Source: an uncultured Haemophilus sp.
Lineage (GTDB): Bacteria; Pseudomonadota; Gammaproteobacteria; Enterobacterales; Pasteurellaceae
Direction of reading: 5' to 3'
NCBI GenBank assembly: GCA_902481695.1
Contig: CABSXY010000004.1
Coordinates: 1-28,509, forward strand
DNA length: 28,509 nucleotides
Every line of letters begins with the position of its first letter. Position 1 is the first letter of the stretch. This document shows, in pieces, positions 20,904-28,509 of this stretch. The notes under the pieces are model-generated. The model searched no databases. It had not been told where the DNA came from and worked only from the letters and a program-made list of their open reading frames with translations. The position numbers were made by a program, and so were the translations under genes.

Positions 20904-21587
20904 ATGAATAACTACTTATTAGAATGCCAAAATATTAATAAATTTTACCAAGAAGGCGAGAACCAAACCCAAGTATTAAAAGGCGTAAGCTTTGCCATGA
21001 AACCACAAGAATTAGTGGCGATTGTGGGGAGTTCTGGTTCAGGAAAAAGTACTTTATTGCACACTTTGGGTGGTTTAGATCAGCCAAGTAGTGGGGAGGT
21101 CTTTATTAAAGGGCAATCTTTGCAAAAAGCGTCTGAAAGTGAATTGGCCAAATTACGCAACCAAAATCTAGGTTTTGTGTATCAATTTCACCATTTAATG
21201 GCGGATTTTACCGCGTTAGAAAATGTGATGATGCCGATGTTAATTGGTCGTCAGAATAAAACAGAAGCAAAAGATCGTGCTGAAAAAATATTGGGTGCAG
21301 TAGGCTTAAGTCATCGCATTACCCATCGTCCATCTGCACTTTCGGGCGGTGAACGTCAACGTGTTGCGATTGCTCGTGCATTGGTGAATAATCCCGCTCT
21401 CGTCTTAGCCGATGAACCAACTGGTAACTTGGATCATAAAACCACAGAAAGTATTTTTGAGTTGATTCAAACCTTGAATGCAGAACAAAACATTGCGTTT
21501 TTATTGGTTACCCATGATATGTCATTAGCGCAAAAACTGTCTCGTTGCTTAACCATGCAAGACGGCATTTTGAAGGAAGGTGCATAA
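20904..21587 (+). CDS. lolD: Lipoprotein-releasing system ATPase LolD
   Basis: LolD powers LolCDE. The 227-residue ATPase has Walker A GSSGSGKST, a Q-loop YQFHHLMADFTALENV, signature LSGGERQRVAIARAL, Walker B LVLADEPTGNLD and the switch histidine in LLVTHD; the MacB/LolD/FtsE class is clear. It starts 3 bases after the lolC stop and its stop overlaps the lolE start (TAATG). Confidence 0.96.
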   Translation: MNNYLLECQNINKFYQEGENQTQVLKGVSFAMKPQELVAIVGSSGSGKSTLLHTLGGLDQPSSGEVFIKGQSLQKASESELAKLRNQNLGFVYQFHHLMADFTALENVMMPMLIGRQNKTEAKDRAEKILGAVGLSHRITHRPSALSGGERQRVAIARALVNNPALVLADEPTGNLDHKTTESIFELIQTLNAEQNIAFLLVTHDMSLAQKLSRCLTMQDGILKEGA

Positions 21588-22837
21588 TGAATACGCCTTT
21601 TTTCATTAGTTGGCGTTATCAACGGGGTAAGCAAAAGAATCCGTTGGTGGCGTTAATTTCAAAATTCTCTGCTATCGGTATCGCCCTTGGTGTGGCAGTA
21701 TTGATTGTGGGATTAAGTGCGATGAATGGTTTTGAGCGTGAATTGAATTCACGTATTTTGGCTGTCGTCCCACATACGGAAATCACCGTTAATCCACATG
21801 CCAATGAAGCCACATTAAACCATTGGCAAAAGCTAGAAGAGCGTCTAAAAACAAACAAAAAAATTACCGCACTTTCACCTTTTGTGAGTTTTACTGCCTT
21901 AGTCGAAAATGGCAATAAACTTAAAGTTGTGCAAGTGAAAGGGGTAGATAAACAAGCTGAAGATCAAGTGAGTTCTCTTGGTAAGTTTGTGGAAGGTGAT
22001 GGCTGGCAAAAATTCGCAGAAGAAGGCGGATTGGTGCTGGGCTCTGGTATTGCCAAAGCGTTAGATGTTAAAGCGGGCGATTGGGTGTCGTTATTAATCT
22101 CTCAACCGAATGGCGAAGATCAAATGGCGCAACCTAATCGTGAGCGTGTTCAAGTGACCGCTATTTTACGTTTAGATGGTCAATTAGACCACAGCTATGC
22201 TTTACTTGCATTACCTCAAGCGCAAGAATTAATGGGGTATCGCGAAGATCAAATTACCGGTGTTGAATTAAAAGTGGATGATCCATTTAAAGTACAAGAA
22301 ATGGATTATTCGATACTCAATGATTATCCGCAACTGCTTTACATTCAAAACTGGGTGGCAAAATTTGGTTATATGTATCGTGATATTCAGCTTATCCGTA
22401 CGGTAATGTATATCGCCATGGTGCTTGTAATTGGGGTAGCGTGTTTTAATATTGTTTCTACCTTAATTATGGCGGTAAAAGACAAGCAAGGTGATATCGC
22501 GATTATGCGGACCCTCGGTGCGAATAATGGTTTTATTAAGCAGATCTTTATTTGGTATGGTTTGCTTGCAGGAATGAAAGGGTGTTTGATTGGTATCGTG
22601 TTAGGTGTAGTACTTGCATTGAATCTCACGCCGATTATTCAAGGCATCGAGACATTACTCGGTAAAAAACTGTTATCAGATGGCATTTATTTCGTTGATT
22701 TCTTACCAAGCGAATTACATTGGTTCGATGTTGTATTAGTTCTTGTGGCAGCATTGGTATTGAGTTTACTCGCCAGTCTTTATCCAGCCAGTCGAGCCGC
22801 GAAGTTACAACCGGCTCAAGTATTGAGTAATCATTAA
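21587..22837 (+). CDS. lolE: Lipoprotein-releasing system membrane subunit LolE
   Basis: LolE pairs with LolC and binds the lipoprotein substrate. The 416-residue protein has an N-terminal helix (FSAIGIALGVAVLIVGLSAM), a periplasmic domain, and three C-terminal helices, ending YPASRAAKLQPAQVLSNH. The frame is open from 21545, but the ATG at 21587 overlaps the lolD stop and begins MNTPFFISWRYQRGKQKN, as this family does. It ends the operon at a strong terminator. Confidence 0.95.
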   Translation: MNTPFFISWRYQRGKQKNPLVALISKFSAIGIALGVAVLIVGLSAMNGFERELNSRILAVVPHTEITVNPHANEATLNHWQKLEERLKTNKKITALSPFVSFTALVENGNKLKVVQVKGVDKQAEDQVSSLGKFVEGDGWQKFAEEGGLVLGSGIAKALDVKAGDWVSLLISQPNGEDQMAQPNRERVQVTAILRLDGQLDHSYALLALPQAQELMGYREDQITGVELKVDDPFKVQEMDYSILNDYPQLLYIQNWVAKFGYMYRDIQLIRTVMYIAMVLVIGVACFNIVSTLIMAVKDKQGDIAIMRTLGANNGFIKQIFIWYGLLAGMKGCLIGIVLGVVLALNLTPIIQGIETLLGKKLLSDGIYFVDFLPSELHWFDVVLVLVAALVLSLLASLYPASRAAKLQPAQVLSNH

Positions 22838-22840
22838 TAA

Positions 22841-22878
22841 AAAATCAGGGATTAAGTATTTAATCCCTGATTTTTTTA
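22841..22878. terminator. Bidirectional terminator between lolE and zapG
   Basis: AAAATCAGGGATTAA / TTAATCCCTGATTTT (22841-22855 with 22860-22874) forms a perfect 15-base stem with a 4-base loop and has T-rich sequence on both strands. It serves the two convergent genes. Confidence 0.92.
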
Positions 22879-22896
22879 TTATTCAACCGTTAATTA

Positions 22897-23307
22897 TTAT
22901 TGGTTTTCTTTATCTGTTTTTAATAAGCCAGATGAACCTTCAGAATAATCGCGTGGTGGCTCTTCAGATTTACTTTCTGATGAGGCAGTCACTAATTGCT
23001 GGGTAAATAAACCTTTGTCGGCTGGTTTACTGCCAAGTAAGGTTTCAGATGAAACCGCATAGTGACGATAGAGTTTTTGATAATCACCAATTAAGGTTTT
23101 AAATAATTCAGCACTTTCAGCGAAATGTTTTTCAAGTTGTGCTTGTTTATCGCTTAATTGTGTTTTGACTTCTTTTAGTTCAGTTTCGGTTTGAACTTGT
23201 TTTTTGACTGAACCTTTTGTTAAACGTAACAGCAAATAGCCTAAGATTACGCCAACCACAAGCCCAATCACAGCGGCTTGCCATATTTCTGGTATCCATG
23301 ATTGCAT
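22897..23307 (-). CDS. zapG: ZapG (YhcB, DUF1043) inner-membrane division/envelope protein
   Basis: The 136-residue protein has one N-terminal membrane helix (about 10-28, AAVIGLVVGVILGYLLLRL), then a coiled coil rich in E, K and Q (about 35-70), the marker HFAESAELFKTLIGDYQKLY typical of YhcB/ZapG, and a disordered S/E/P-rich tail. In E. coli this protein links cell division and envelope growth. A binding site AAGGAG lies before the ATG on the minus strand. Confidence 0.9.
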   Translation of the reverse strand: MQSWIPEIWQAAVIGLVVGVILGYLLLRLTKGSVKKQVQTETELKEVKTQLSDKQAQLEKHFAESAELFKTLIGDYQKLYRHYAVSSETLLGSKPADKGLFTQQLVTASSESKSEEPPRDYSEGSSGLLKTDKENQ

Positions 23308-23397
23308 ACATTACTCCTTCTTTTGAATTCAGTGTTTAGTGTAAAGGAAAACCGAAAAAGTTTCTTTGCGGTTGATCACATTTTGAAAAAGCTGTGT

Positions 23398-23748
23398 TTA
23401 CACGGCTGCAATAATAACGATTTCAACTTTCCAATCAGGATCTGCAAGTTTCGCTTCTACTGTTGCTCGGCTTGGTGGATTTTGACTATCTACCCATTCA
23501 TCCCATGCTTGGTTAAGTTGAGCATAATCTGCCATATCAGCAAGGAAGATTTGCGTGGTAAGAATTTTGCCTTTTTCAGAACCAATTTCAGTCAATAATT
23601 TATCGATCAGTGAAAGGAGTTCTTTGGTTTGCTCGTAAGCATTTTGCTTAACAGTTTTTTCCGGTACTTGGCCTGCAAAATAGGCGGTATTGTTATGAAT
23701 AACGACTTCAGAAAAGCGTTTACTTGGTTGAATGCGTTGAATCGACAT
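23398..23748 (-). CDS. RidA-family protein
   Basis: The 116-residue protein matches the RidA/YjgF/Rid fold: start MSIQRIQPSKRFSEVVIHNN, then TAYFAGQVPE, and near the end the conserved arginine in PSRATVEAKLADPDWKVEI. True RidA deaminates reactive enamines made by threonine dehydratase; this one looks like a Rid subgroup rather than classical RidA, so the substrate is open. A longer frame reaches 23847, but the ATG at 23748 has AAGGAG just upstream and is where the family begins. Confidence 0.87.
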   Translation of the reverse strand: MSIQRIQPSKRFSEVVIHNNTAYFAGQVPEKTVKQNAYEQTKELLSLIDKLLTEIGSEKGKILTTQIFLADMADYAQLNQAWDEWVDSQNPPSRATVEAKLADPDWKVEIVIIAAV

Positions 23749-23859
23749 AATGGCTCCTTTTTGATGAAGATAATTCCATTCTAAAGGTGGTTTTAGACTT
23801 TGTAAATCAAGAAATTGTGGGATAAAATAACTGAGAATTTTTATCAACTAAAGAAAACT

Positions 23860-24576
23860 ATGAAACTCCTGATTTCGAATCAATATGGCGCCATTGTCAT
23901 GGCATTATTGCCTTTTGTTTACGGTATGTTATTAGCCTCACCTGTTTGGGCACATTTCTTTTTGCTTTTAGCTTGGTTCAGCATGTATTTGCTAAGTTAC
24001 CCAATGCTGAGTCTCTTTAAAGGCAAAAATATGGCGGAATATAAAAAGTGGACAATCATCTATGGTGTCGCAGCTTTTTTATTTGCGCTTCCTGCCATTT
24101 TTTATAACTGGCAAATTCTTTTCTTTATTGCCGCCATGTTTCCTTTTGTGTTGGTGAGTATCTATTACACCAAGAAAAAAGATGAACGTAACCTTCTCAA
24201 TGATTTAGCGGGTATTGCGATTTTTGCCCTTGCAGGTATGGGATCCTATTATTTTTCTGACCGCACTTTTGACGAAAAAATTTGGTGGGTAGCGTTGTAT
24301 CCAAGCTTATTCTTTATTGGCACGACGCTTTACGTCAAATCAATGATGCGTGAACGTAAAAATCCGCTTTATCTCAAAGCCTCTATTATTTTCCATGTGC
24401 TTTGCGTGCTTGGCTGCTTGTTTACCCAACAATATGTCTTATCACTTGCTTTTGTGCCGGCGTTAATTCGTGCGATTTATTTACCCACCAAGAAACTTTC
24501 GGTAAAGCAAGTCGGTCTAATAGAATTCGGAACATCCGCCATTTTTTTGATTATTTTATTGATAGCGACATTATAA
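23860..24576 (+). CDS. YwiC-like family membrane protein
   Basis: The 238-residue protein has about eight hydrophobic helices and the YwiC-like family start LLISNQYGAIVMALLPFVYG, with LYVKSMMRERKNP between helices and YLPTKKLSVKQVGLIEF near the end. Function is unknown. A TTG at 23815 extends the frame, but the ATG at 23860 fits the family start better. An uptake signal lies inside at about 24260. The stop is one base before the next ATG region, so it is probably co-transcribed with the Sel1-repeat gene. Confidence 0.82.
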   Translation: MKLLISNQYGAIVMALLPFVYGMLLASPVWAHFFLLLAWFSMYLLSYPMLSLFKGKNMAEYKKWTIIYGVAAFLFALPAIFYNWQILFFIAAMFPFVLVSIYYTKKKDERNLLNDLAGIAIFALAGMGSYYFSDRTFDEKIWWVALYPSLFFIGTTLYVKSMMRERKNPLYLKASIIFHVLCVLGCLFTQQYVLSLAFVPALIRAIYLPTKKLSVKQVGLIEFGTSAIFLIILLIATL

Positions 24577-24577
24577 G

Positions 24578-25252
24578 ATGAAGACATTAGCCAAACTTTT
24601 ACTCCTAGCCACCTTCACGTTAAGCAGTTCAGCATTTGCCATGAAAACCATTGATTTGGTCGATAAAGCGCAAATGACGGATCAGCAAAAAATGGATCTG
24701 GCGCAAAAACTGGCTGAGAAACAAGATTGGAAAGCCGTTTTTGAAATTATGTATCCTCTTGCGCTGGAAGGTAATTTACAAGCACAAAGCAATTTAGGGA
24801 TGCTTTATAATTTAGGTCGCGGAGTGGATGAAAATAAAGAATTAGCTTATTGGTGGTTTAGCGAAGCTGCTGAGCGAGGCAGTATCAAAGCTATCAATAA
24901 TTTGGCGGTCATGTATTTCAACGGCAACAACTATGTAAAACAAGATACTGCTCAAGCGATTAAATTATTTGAAACCAGTGCGACAAAAGATCCTGATGCC
25001 ATGCTTACATTAGGGGAAATTTATACCAATCAGAAAGAATTTACCAAAGCCTTTGAATGGTTCCAAAAAGCTGCGAATGCGGGCAGCAATGAGGGGCGGT
25101 TCCGTTTGGCTCGTTTGTATGAAGAAGGGATTGGGACACAAGTCAATATTGGTTTGGCCAAATTGCTTTATTTGGAAATTATGAATACGGCGAAAAAGGA
25201 TGAAATCAAAGAAATCGCCAGACAGCGATTACAACGTTTAAGTTTGTATTAA
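24578..25252 (+). CDS. Exported Sel1-repeat (TPR-like) protein
   Basis: The 224-residue protein has a signal peptide (MKTLAKLLLLATFTLSSSAFA) and at least three Sel1-like repeats, seen as AQSNLGMLYNLGRGVDENKE, KAINNLAVMYFNGNNYVKQD and GRFRLARLYEEGIGTQVNIG. Such repeats make an alpha-helical scaffold for protein contacts; the partner is unknown. It begins directly after the YwiC-like gene's stop. An imperfect uptake-signal terminator follows at 25254. Confidence 0.85.
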   Translation: MKTLAKLLLLATFTLSSSAFAMKTIDLVDKAQMTDQQKMDLAQKLAEKQDWKAVFEIMYPLALEGNLQAQSNLGMLYNLGRGVDENKELAYWWFSEAAERGSIKAINNLAVMYFNGNNYVKQDTAQAIKLFETSATKDPDAMLTLGEIYTNQKEFTKAFEWFQKAANAGSNEGRFRLARLYEEGIGTQVNIGLAKLLYLEIMNTAKKDEIKEIARQRLQRLSLY

Positions 25253-25253
25253 G

Positions 25254-25295
25254 AAAAGTGCGTAGAAAACGATGTTGTTTTTTACCGCACTTTTT
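25254..25295. terminator. Imperfect uptake-signal hairpin between Sel1 and dedA genes
   Basis: AAAAGTGCG (25254-25262) pairs with CGCACTTTT (25286-25294). The right half is an exact uptake signal; the left has GTGCGTA instead of GTGCGGT. T-rich sequence lies within and after the hairpin. Confidence 0.6.
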
Positions 25296-25311
25296 ATTGA
25301 ATTATAGGAGA

Positions 25312-25920
25312 TTAGTTAGCTTTGGATTTCTTCGCTTTTTTCCATTTCCAAAATAGGTACAGAGCTAAAACACCGATTAGGATATAAATAACAAGTTGGC
25401 CTTTTTTAATTTGCTCGTGTAACCAATCTAAATTTTTCGCACCAAATTCGCCAAGGTAAACCCAAATTGGTACAGAAATAATCGCGGCGCAGAAATCAAT
25501 TAATACAAAGCGAGTATAGCTGACGCGACGGGTAATGCCAGAAACCATGTAAATTGGTGCACGTAAACCAGGTAAGAAACGAGCCACAAATAATACGCGG
25601 TTGCCGTATTGGTCAAATTTTTCACGCACCATTTTTAAGCGTTGTAAGGTGAGCACTTTGCGCATTGGACGGAAACGAAGAATTCGGGTGCCGTAAATGC
25701 GACCAAGCCAGTACATGGTTGAGTCACCGGCAAGTACACCAATCATACTCACGACTAACATTAAGTGGGAATTGACACTTTCAGGATAGAGCCCTGCAAT
25801 CACACCGCCGGAAACAAGCGTGATATCTTCTGGAATAGGTACACCAAAACCACAAATAATCAGAACAAATAGCACCGCCCAATAACCGTAATCGGTAAAA
25901 AAGCTGATAAGAAATTCCAT
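25312..25920 (-). CDS. DedA-family membrane protein
   Basis: The 202-residue protein has the DedA/SNARE-associated pattern: early glutamate in FGVPIPEDITLVSGG, then GDSTMYWLGRIYGTR, and the arginine-rich signature FVARFLPGLRAPIYMVSGI. Four to five hydrophobic helices and a lysine-rich C terminus (FWKWKKAKKSKAN) are seen. Family members are linked to phospholipid carrier recycling and proton-motive force; the exact substrate here is open. It is divergent from rplY. Confidence 0.88.
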   Translation of the reverse strand: MEFLISFFTDYGYWAVLFVLIICGFGVPIPEDITLVSGGVIAGLYPESVNSHLMLVVSMIGVLAGDSTMYWLGRIYGTRILRFRPMRKVLTLQRLKMVREKFDQYGNRVLFVARFLPGLRAPIYMVSGITRRVSYTRFVLIDFCAAIISVPIWVYLGEFGAKNLDWLHEQIKKGQLVIYILIGVLALYLFWKWKKAKKSKAN

Positions 25921-26021
25921 TTGAAACCCACTTACAATCAGTTAGTTAAAATTAATTAAAAATTGGGGCTTATTTTAATCGCTTTGCCTTGAAAAGCCTA
26001 GAAAAAATTTGCTGTGTAAAT

Positions 26022-26050
26022 TTGCATTGTGAGGCTGAATATTTTATAAT
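26022..26050 (+). promoter_or_regulatory. Sigma70 promoter of rplY
   Basis: TTGCAT (26022-26027) and a perfect TATAAT (26045-26050) are separated by 17 bases. The predicted RNA start near 26057 leaves a leader of about 90 bases. Confidence 0.75.
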
Positions 26051-26054
26051 CCGT

Positions 26055-26146
26055 CGCTCTCAAGGTTTGTCTTTGAGCAAATTTAGGAAAATTGCTGGGT
26101 CGCCTGCAATTTTTTATTTTAAACTTTTAATCAAGAGAACATTAAA
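26055..26146 (+). promoter_or_regulatory. Structured rplY leader, possible L25 autoregulation
   Basis: The leader holds an imperfect hairpin (GCTCTCAAGG with TCTTTGAGC, about 26056-26083) and a perfect 8-base stem AAAATTGC / GCAATTTT (about 26097-26122) followed by T-rich sequence that resembles a terminator before the gene. L25 leaders that bind L25 are known in gamma-proteobacteria (established); that this one works so is inference. Confidence 0.5.
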
Positions 26147-26434
26147 ATGGCATTTAAATTTAACGCTGAAGTTCGTCAAGCGCAAGGTAAGGGTGCGAGC
26201 CGCCGCCTGCGTCACAACGGTCAAATCCCTGCAATCATTTATGGTGGCAGCGAAGCACCTGTTTCAATCATCTTAAATCACGATGAATTAAACAACGCAC
26301 AAGCTCACGATTCTTTCTATAGCGATGTAATCACTTTGGTGGTTGAAGGTAAAGAAGTTGCAGTGAAAGTTCAAGCAATGCAACGTCACCCTTTCAAACC
26401 AAAATTGGTTCACATTGACTTCAAACGTGCTTAA
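26147..26434 (+). CDS. rplY: Ribosomal protein bL25
   Basis: bL25 binds 5S rRNA in the large subunit. The 95-residue protein is the short form without the CTC extension, starting MAFKFNAEVRQAQGKGASRR and ending KPKLVHIDFKRA, with the typical RLRHNGQIPAIIYGG block. AAGAGAA lies before the ATG. It is a single-gene unit with its own promoter, leader and terminator. Confidence 0.96.
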   Translation: MAFKFNAEVRQAQGKGASRRLRHNGQIPAIIYGGSEAPVSIILNHDELNNAQAHDSFYSDVITLVVEGKEVAVKVQAMQRHPFKPKLVHIDFKRA

Positions 26435-26452
26435 TTTTTAGCTTGTGATAAG

Positions 26453-26490
26453 AACACCAATAATGATGAGTTATTGGTGTTTTTTCTTTT
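26453..26490 (+). terminator. rplY terminator
   Basis: AACACCAATAA / TTATTGGTGTT (26453-26463 with 26471-26481) forms an 11-base stem with a 7-base loop, followed by a T run. Confidence 0.9.
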
Positions 26491-26537
26491 CGGGCAAAGT
26501 GCGGTCAAATTTGAAATCGTTTTAGGAGTATTTTCCA

Positions 26538-27332
26538 ATGAAGATAGCCTTAGGCATTGAATATAATGGAAAACAATATTGTGGTTGGCAGCGACAAGAG
26601 AAAGTACGCAGTGTACAAGAAGAATTAGAAAAAGCGTTATCTTTCGTGGCAAATGAAAAAATTGAAGTGTTTTGTGCGGGCAGAACAGACTCTGGTGTGC
26701 ATGGCACAGGACAAGTGGTGCATTTTGAAACTACAGCAGTTCGCCCCGAAAAAGCATGGGCATTTGGTACTAACGCAAATTTACCTGATGATATTTCAGT
26801 GAGTTGGGCAAAAGTGGTGGATGATGAATTTCACGCCCGTTTTTCGGCAACTGCGCGTCGTTATCGCTATATTTTGTATTGTAATAAATTACGTTCAGCC
26901 ATTTTGCCAGAAGGGATTACCCATTGCCATTTAGATTTAGACGAAAAGAAAATGCACCAAGCGGGGCAGTTTTTATTGGGCGAAAATGATTTCTCCTCTT
27001 TCCGTGCGGCACAATGTCAATCGAATACCCCTTGGCGAAATGTGCATCATTTAAATGTGGTGCGAAAAGGGCAGTACATTATTGTGGATATTCAAGCCAA
27101 TGCTTTTGTACATCATATGGTGCGCAACATTGTAGGAAGCTTGATAGAAGTCGGTGCAGGCAATCAACCTGTTGAGTGGATGAAATGGTTGTTAGAGCAA
27201 AAAGATCGTAAATTAGCCTCGCCAACAGCGAAACCTGAAGGCTTATATTTAGTGAATGTCATTTACCCTGAAAAATTTGCGATTCCACAGAAAAATTTAG
27301 GGCCATTGTTTTTAGAAGATAATCTCATCTGA
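26538..27332 (+). CDS. truA: tRNA pseudouridine synthase A (positions 38-40)
   Basis: TruA makes pseudouridine at positions 38, 39 and 40 of many tRNAs. The 264-residue protein has the start KIALGIEYNGKQYCGWQRQ, the catalytic aspartate D51 in GRTDSGVHG, the block FHARFSATARRYRYIL and the RNA-contact motif AFVHHMVRNIVG. Length is normal. TAGGAG precedes the ATG by about 10 bases. Confidence 0.96.
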   Translation: MKIALGIEYNGKQYCGWQRQEKVRSVQEELEKALSFVANEKIEVFCAGRTDSGVHGTGQVVHFETTAVRPEKAWAFGTNANLPDDISVSWAKVVDDEFHARFSATARRYRYILYCNKLRSAILPEGITHCHLDLDEKKMHQAGQFLLGENDFSSFRAAQCQSNTPWRNVHHLNVVRKGQYIIVDIQANAFVHHMVRNIVGSLIEVGAGNQPVEWMKWLLEQKDRKLASPTAKPEGLYLVNVIYPEKFAIPQKNLGPLFLEDNLI

Positions 27333-27397
27333 CTAGCAAATTTCGCTAAATTATGATTAAATACGCAAACTTTTCTAGTTAATAAAAAAGGTAAAAA

Positions 27398-28288
27398 ATG
27401 AGCTGGATTGATAGAATTTTTAGCAAAGGAACCTCTTCCTCTGCATCACGTAAAGCTAATGTACCAGAAGGGGTTTGGACAAAATGTACCTCTTGTGAAC
27501 AAGTTCTTTACGGTGAAGAAGTAAAACGTAATTTATATGTTTGTCCAAAATGCGGTCATCATATGCGTATTGATGCTCGTGAGCGCCTTTTAGCCTTGTT
27601 AGATGAAGGTTCAAGCCAAGAATTATCGGCTGATTTAGAACCAAAAGATATTCTTAAATTTAAAGATTTAAAAAAATATAAAGATCGTATTACTGCTGCA
27701 CAAAAAGAAACCGGTGAAAAAGATGCGTTAATTACAATGACGGGTACACTTTACAACATGCCTGTAGTCGTTGCCGCATCTAACTTCAGTTTCATGGGCG
27801 GTTCAATGGGCTCTGTTGTGGGTTCAAAATTTGTAAAAGCGGCAGAAAAAGCAATTGAATTAAACTGTCCATTTGTATGTTTCTCTGCAAGTGGTGGTGC
27901 ACGTATGCAAGAAGCACTTTTCTCCTTAATGCAAATGGCGAAAACCAGCGCGGTGTTAGCAAAAATGCGTGAAAAAGGTGTGCCGTTTATTTCGGTATTA
28001 ACTGACCCAACATTAGGTGGGGTATCTGCAAGTTTTGCCATGTTAGGTGATGTAAACATTGCTGAGCCAAAAGCATTAATCGGTTTTGCAGGCCCACGTG
28101 TTATCGAACAAACCGTACGTGAAAAATTACCAGAAGGCTTCCAACGTAGTGAATTCTTACTCGAGAAAGGGGCGATTGATATGATCGTGAAACGTTCAGA
28201 AATGCGTTCAACCCTTGGAAACCTTTTAAGCAAACTCACCAATCAACCTTCACCTTTTGTTGAAGTAGAAGTTGTTGAACATGAGTAA
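27398..28288 (+). CDS. accD: Acetyl-CoA carboxylase carboxyltransferase subunit beta
   Basis: AccD, with AccA, transfers the carboxyl group from biotin to acetyl-CoA, the first step of fatty acid synthesis. The 296-residue protein has an N-terminal zinc ribbon with C30, C33, C49 and C52, then the crotonase-like carboxyltransferase domain with FSFMGGSMGSVVGSKF, ASGGARMQEALFSLMQMAKT and DPTLGGVSASFAMLGD. Length is normal. The stop overlaps the folC start. Confidence 0.97.
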   Translation: MSWIDRIFSKGTSSSASRKANVPEGVWTKCTSCEQVLYGEEVKRNLYVCPKCGHHMRIDARERLLALLDEGSSQELSADLEPKDILKFKDLKKYKDRITAAQKETGEKDALITMTGTLYNMPVVVAASNFSFMGGSMGSVVGSKFVKAAEKAIELNCPFVCFSASGGARMQEALFSLMQMAKTSAVLAKMREKGVPFISVLTDPTLGGVSASFAMLGDVNIAEPKALIGFAGPRVIEQTVREKLPEGFQRSEFLLEKGAIDMIVKRSEMRSTLGNLLSKLTNQPSPFVEVEVVEHE

Positions 28289-28509
28289 TACAATGAATTT
28301 AAAAGCCACTTCGCCACTCGCTGAGTGGCTTTCTTATTTGGAAAATAGTCACTTTAAAGCTATTGATTTAGGGCTGGATCGTATTAAATCCGTGGCAGAA
28401 GAATTAGATCTTTTGAATCTCGCACCTTATGTGATCACGGTGGGGGGCACAAATGGTAAAGGCACGACTTGTCGTTTGCTTGAAACTATTTTGTTAAATC
28501 ACGGCTTGC
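28281..28509 (+). CDS. folC: Folylpolyglutamate/dihydrofolate synthase FolC, 5' part
   Basis: The gene runs off the window. The visible 76 residues start MSNTMNLKATSPLAEWLSYL and contain the ATP-binding P-loop GTNGKGTT in ITVGGTNGKGTTCRLLE. FolC adds dihydropteroate to glutamate and extends the polyglutamate tail of folates. The ATG at 28281 overlaps accD by 8 bases; an in-frame ATG at 28293 is an alternative. accD-folC is a common gene order in gamma-proteobacteria. Confidence 0.92.
   Translation, partial: MSNTMNLKATSPLAEWLSYLENSHFKAIDLGLDRIKSVAEELDLLNLAPYVITVGGTNGKGTTCRLLETILLNHGL

Noticed and set aside
1..28509. CRISPR array, prophage, toxin-antitoxin or restriction system
   Set aside because: I looked for regularly spaced repeats, integrase and phage genes, paired small genes and methyltransferase motifs of restriction systems. 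None was found; the only NPPY motif belongs to PrmC.

Overview
The window is a stretch of a Haemophilus-type Pasteurellaceae chromosome, most likely H. parainfluenzae or a close relative. I counted by eye at least 27 exact copies of the 9-base Haemophilus uptake signal AAGTGCGGT or its complement. The core genes match known Haemophilus families, and the tmRNA encodes the tag ANDEQYALAA. The species assignment is inference.

Region 1 (1-6640) is core chromosome. It holds the 3' part of an MCE-domain transport gene (letB-like), the kdsD-kdsC pair for Kdo synthesis, the RNase P RNA with a clear sigma70 promoter, dinB with a LexA box over its -35 element, a small unrecognised exported protein, tmRNA, and mdaB. 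Convergent genes often share terminators built from two inverted uptake signals.

Region 2 (6641-14440) is an accessory patchwork. It opens with a divergent pair: a GlxA-type AraC regulator and an exported metallo-beta-lactamase-fold protein. The latter ends in a terminator made of two inverted Neisseria uptake signals (GCCGTCTGAA). Next come REP-like hairpins, the 3' remnant of an IS3-family transposase, and a scar where the start of sapA is joined in frame to the end of sapF. Only the yeiH/sapZ-like membrane gene remains of that operon. A second IS3-type end, gene debris and more REP-like hairpins follow. Then comes a GC-rich block that looks Neisserial: the tail of an ABC permease, a complete ABC ATPase, an inverted-repeat element, a duplicated ATPase 3' end and the start of an NnrS-family gene. 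Embedded in this block is an AT-rich cadD cadmium transporter gene that closely resembles staphylococcal CadD. The block ends inside a truncated ohr gene, next to an AraC-type regulator. No exact Haemophilus uptake signal occurs between about 11050 and 14300.

Region 3 (14441-28509) is core chromosome again. It contains epmC; the overlapping run prfA-prmC-sirB1 followed by kdsA; a D-2-hydroxyacid dehydrogenase overlapping lolC, then lolD and lolE for lipoprotein release; zapG; a RidA protein; a YwiC-like membrane protein; a Sel1-repeat protein; a DedA protein; rplY with a structured leader; truA; accD; and the start of folC. Several genes here act on the cell envelope: kdsA, kdsC and kdsD make Kdo, lolCDE exports lipoproteins, letB moves lipid, and accD feeds fatty acid synthesis.

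I did not find a clearly new multi-gene system. The most interesting content is the transformation-built mosaic of region 2: the sapA-sapF deletion scar, the nested cadD transfer, and hairpin families with compensated stem changes.
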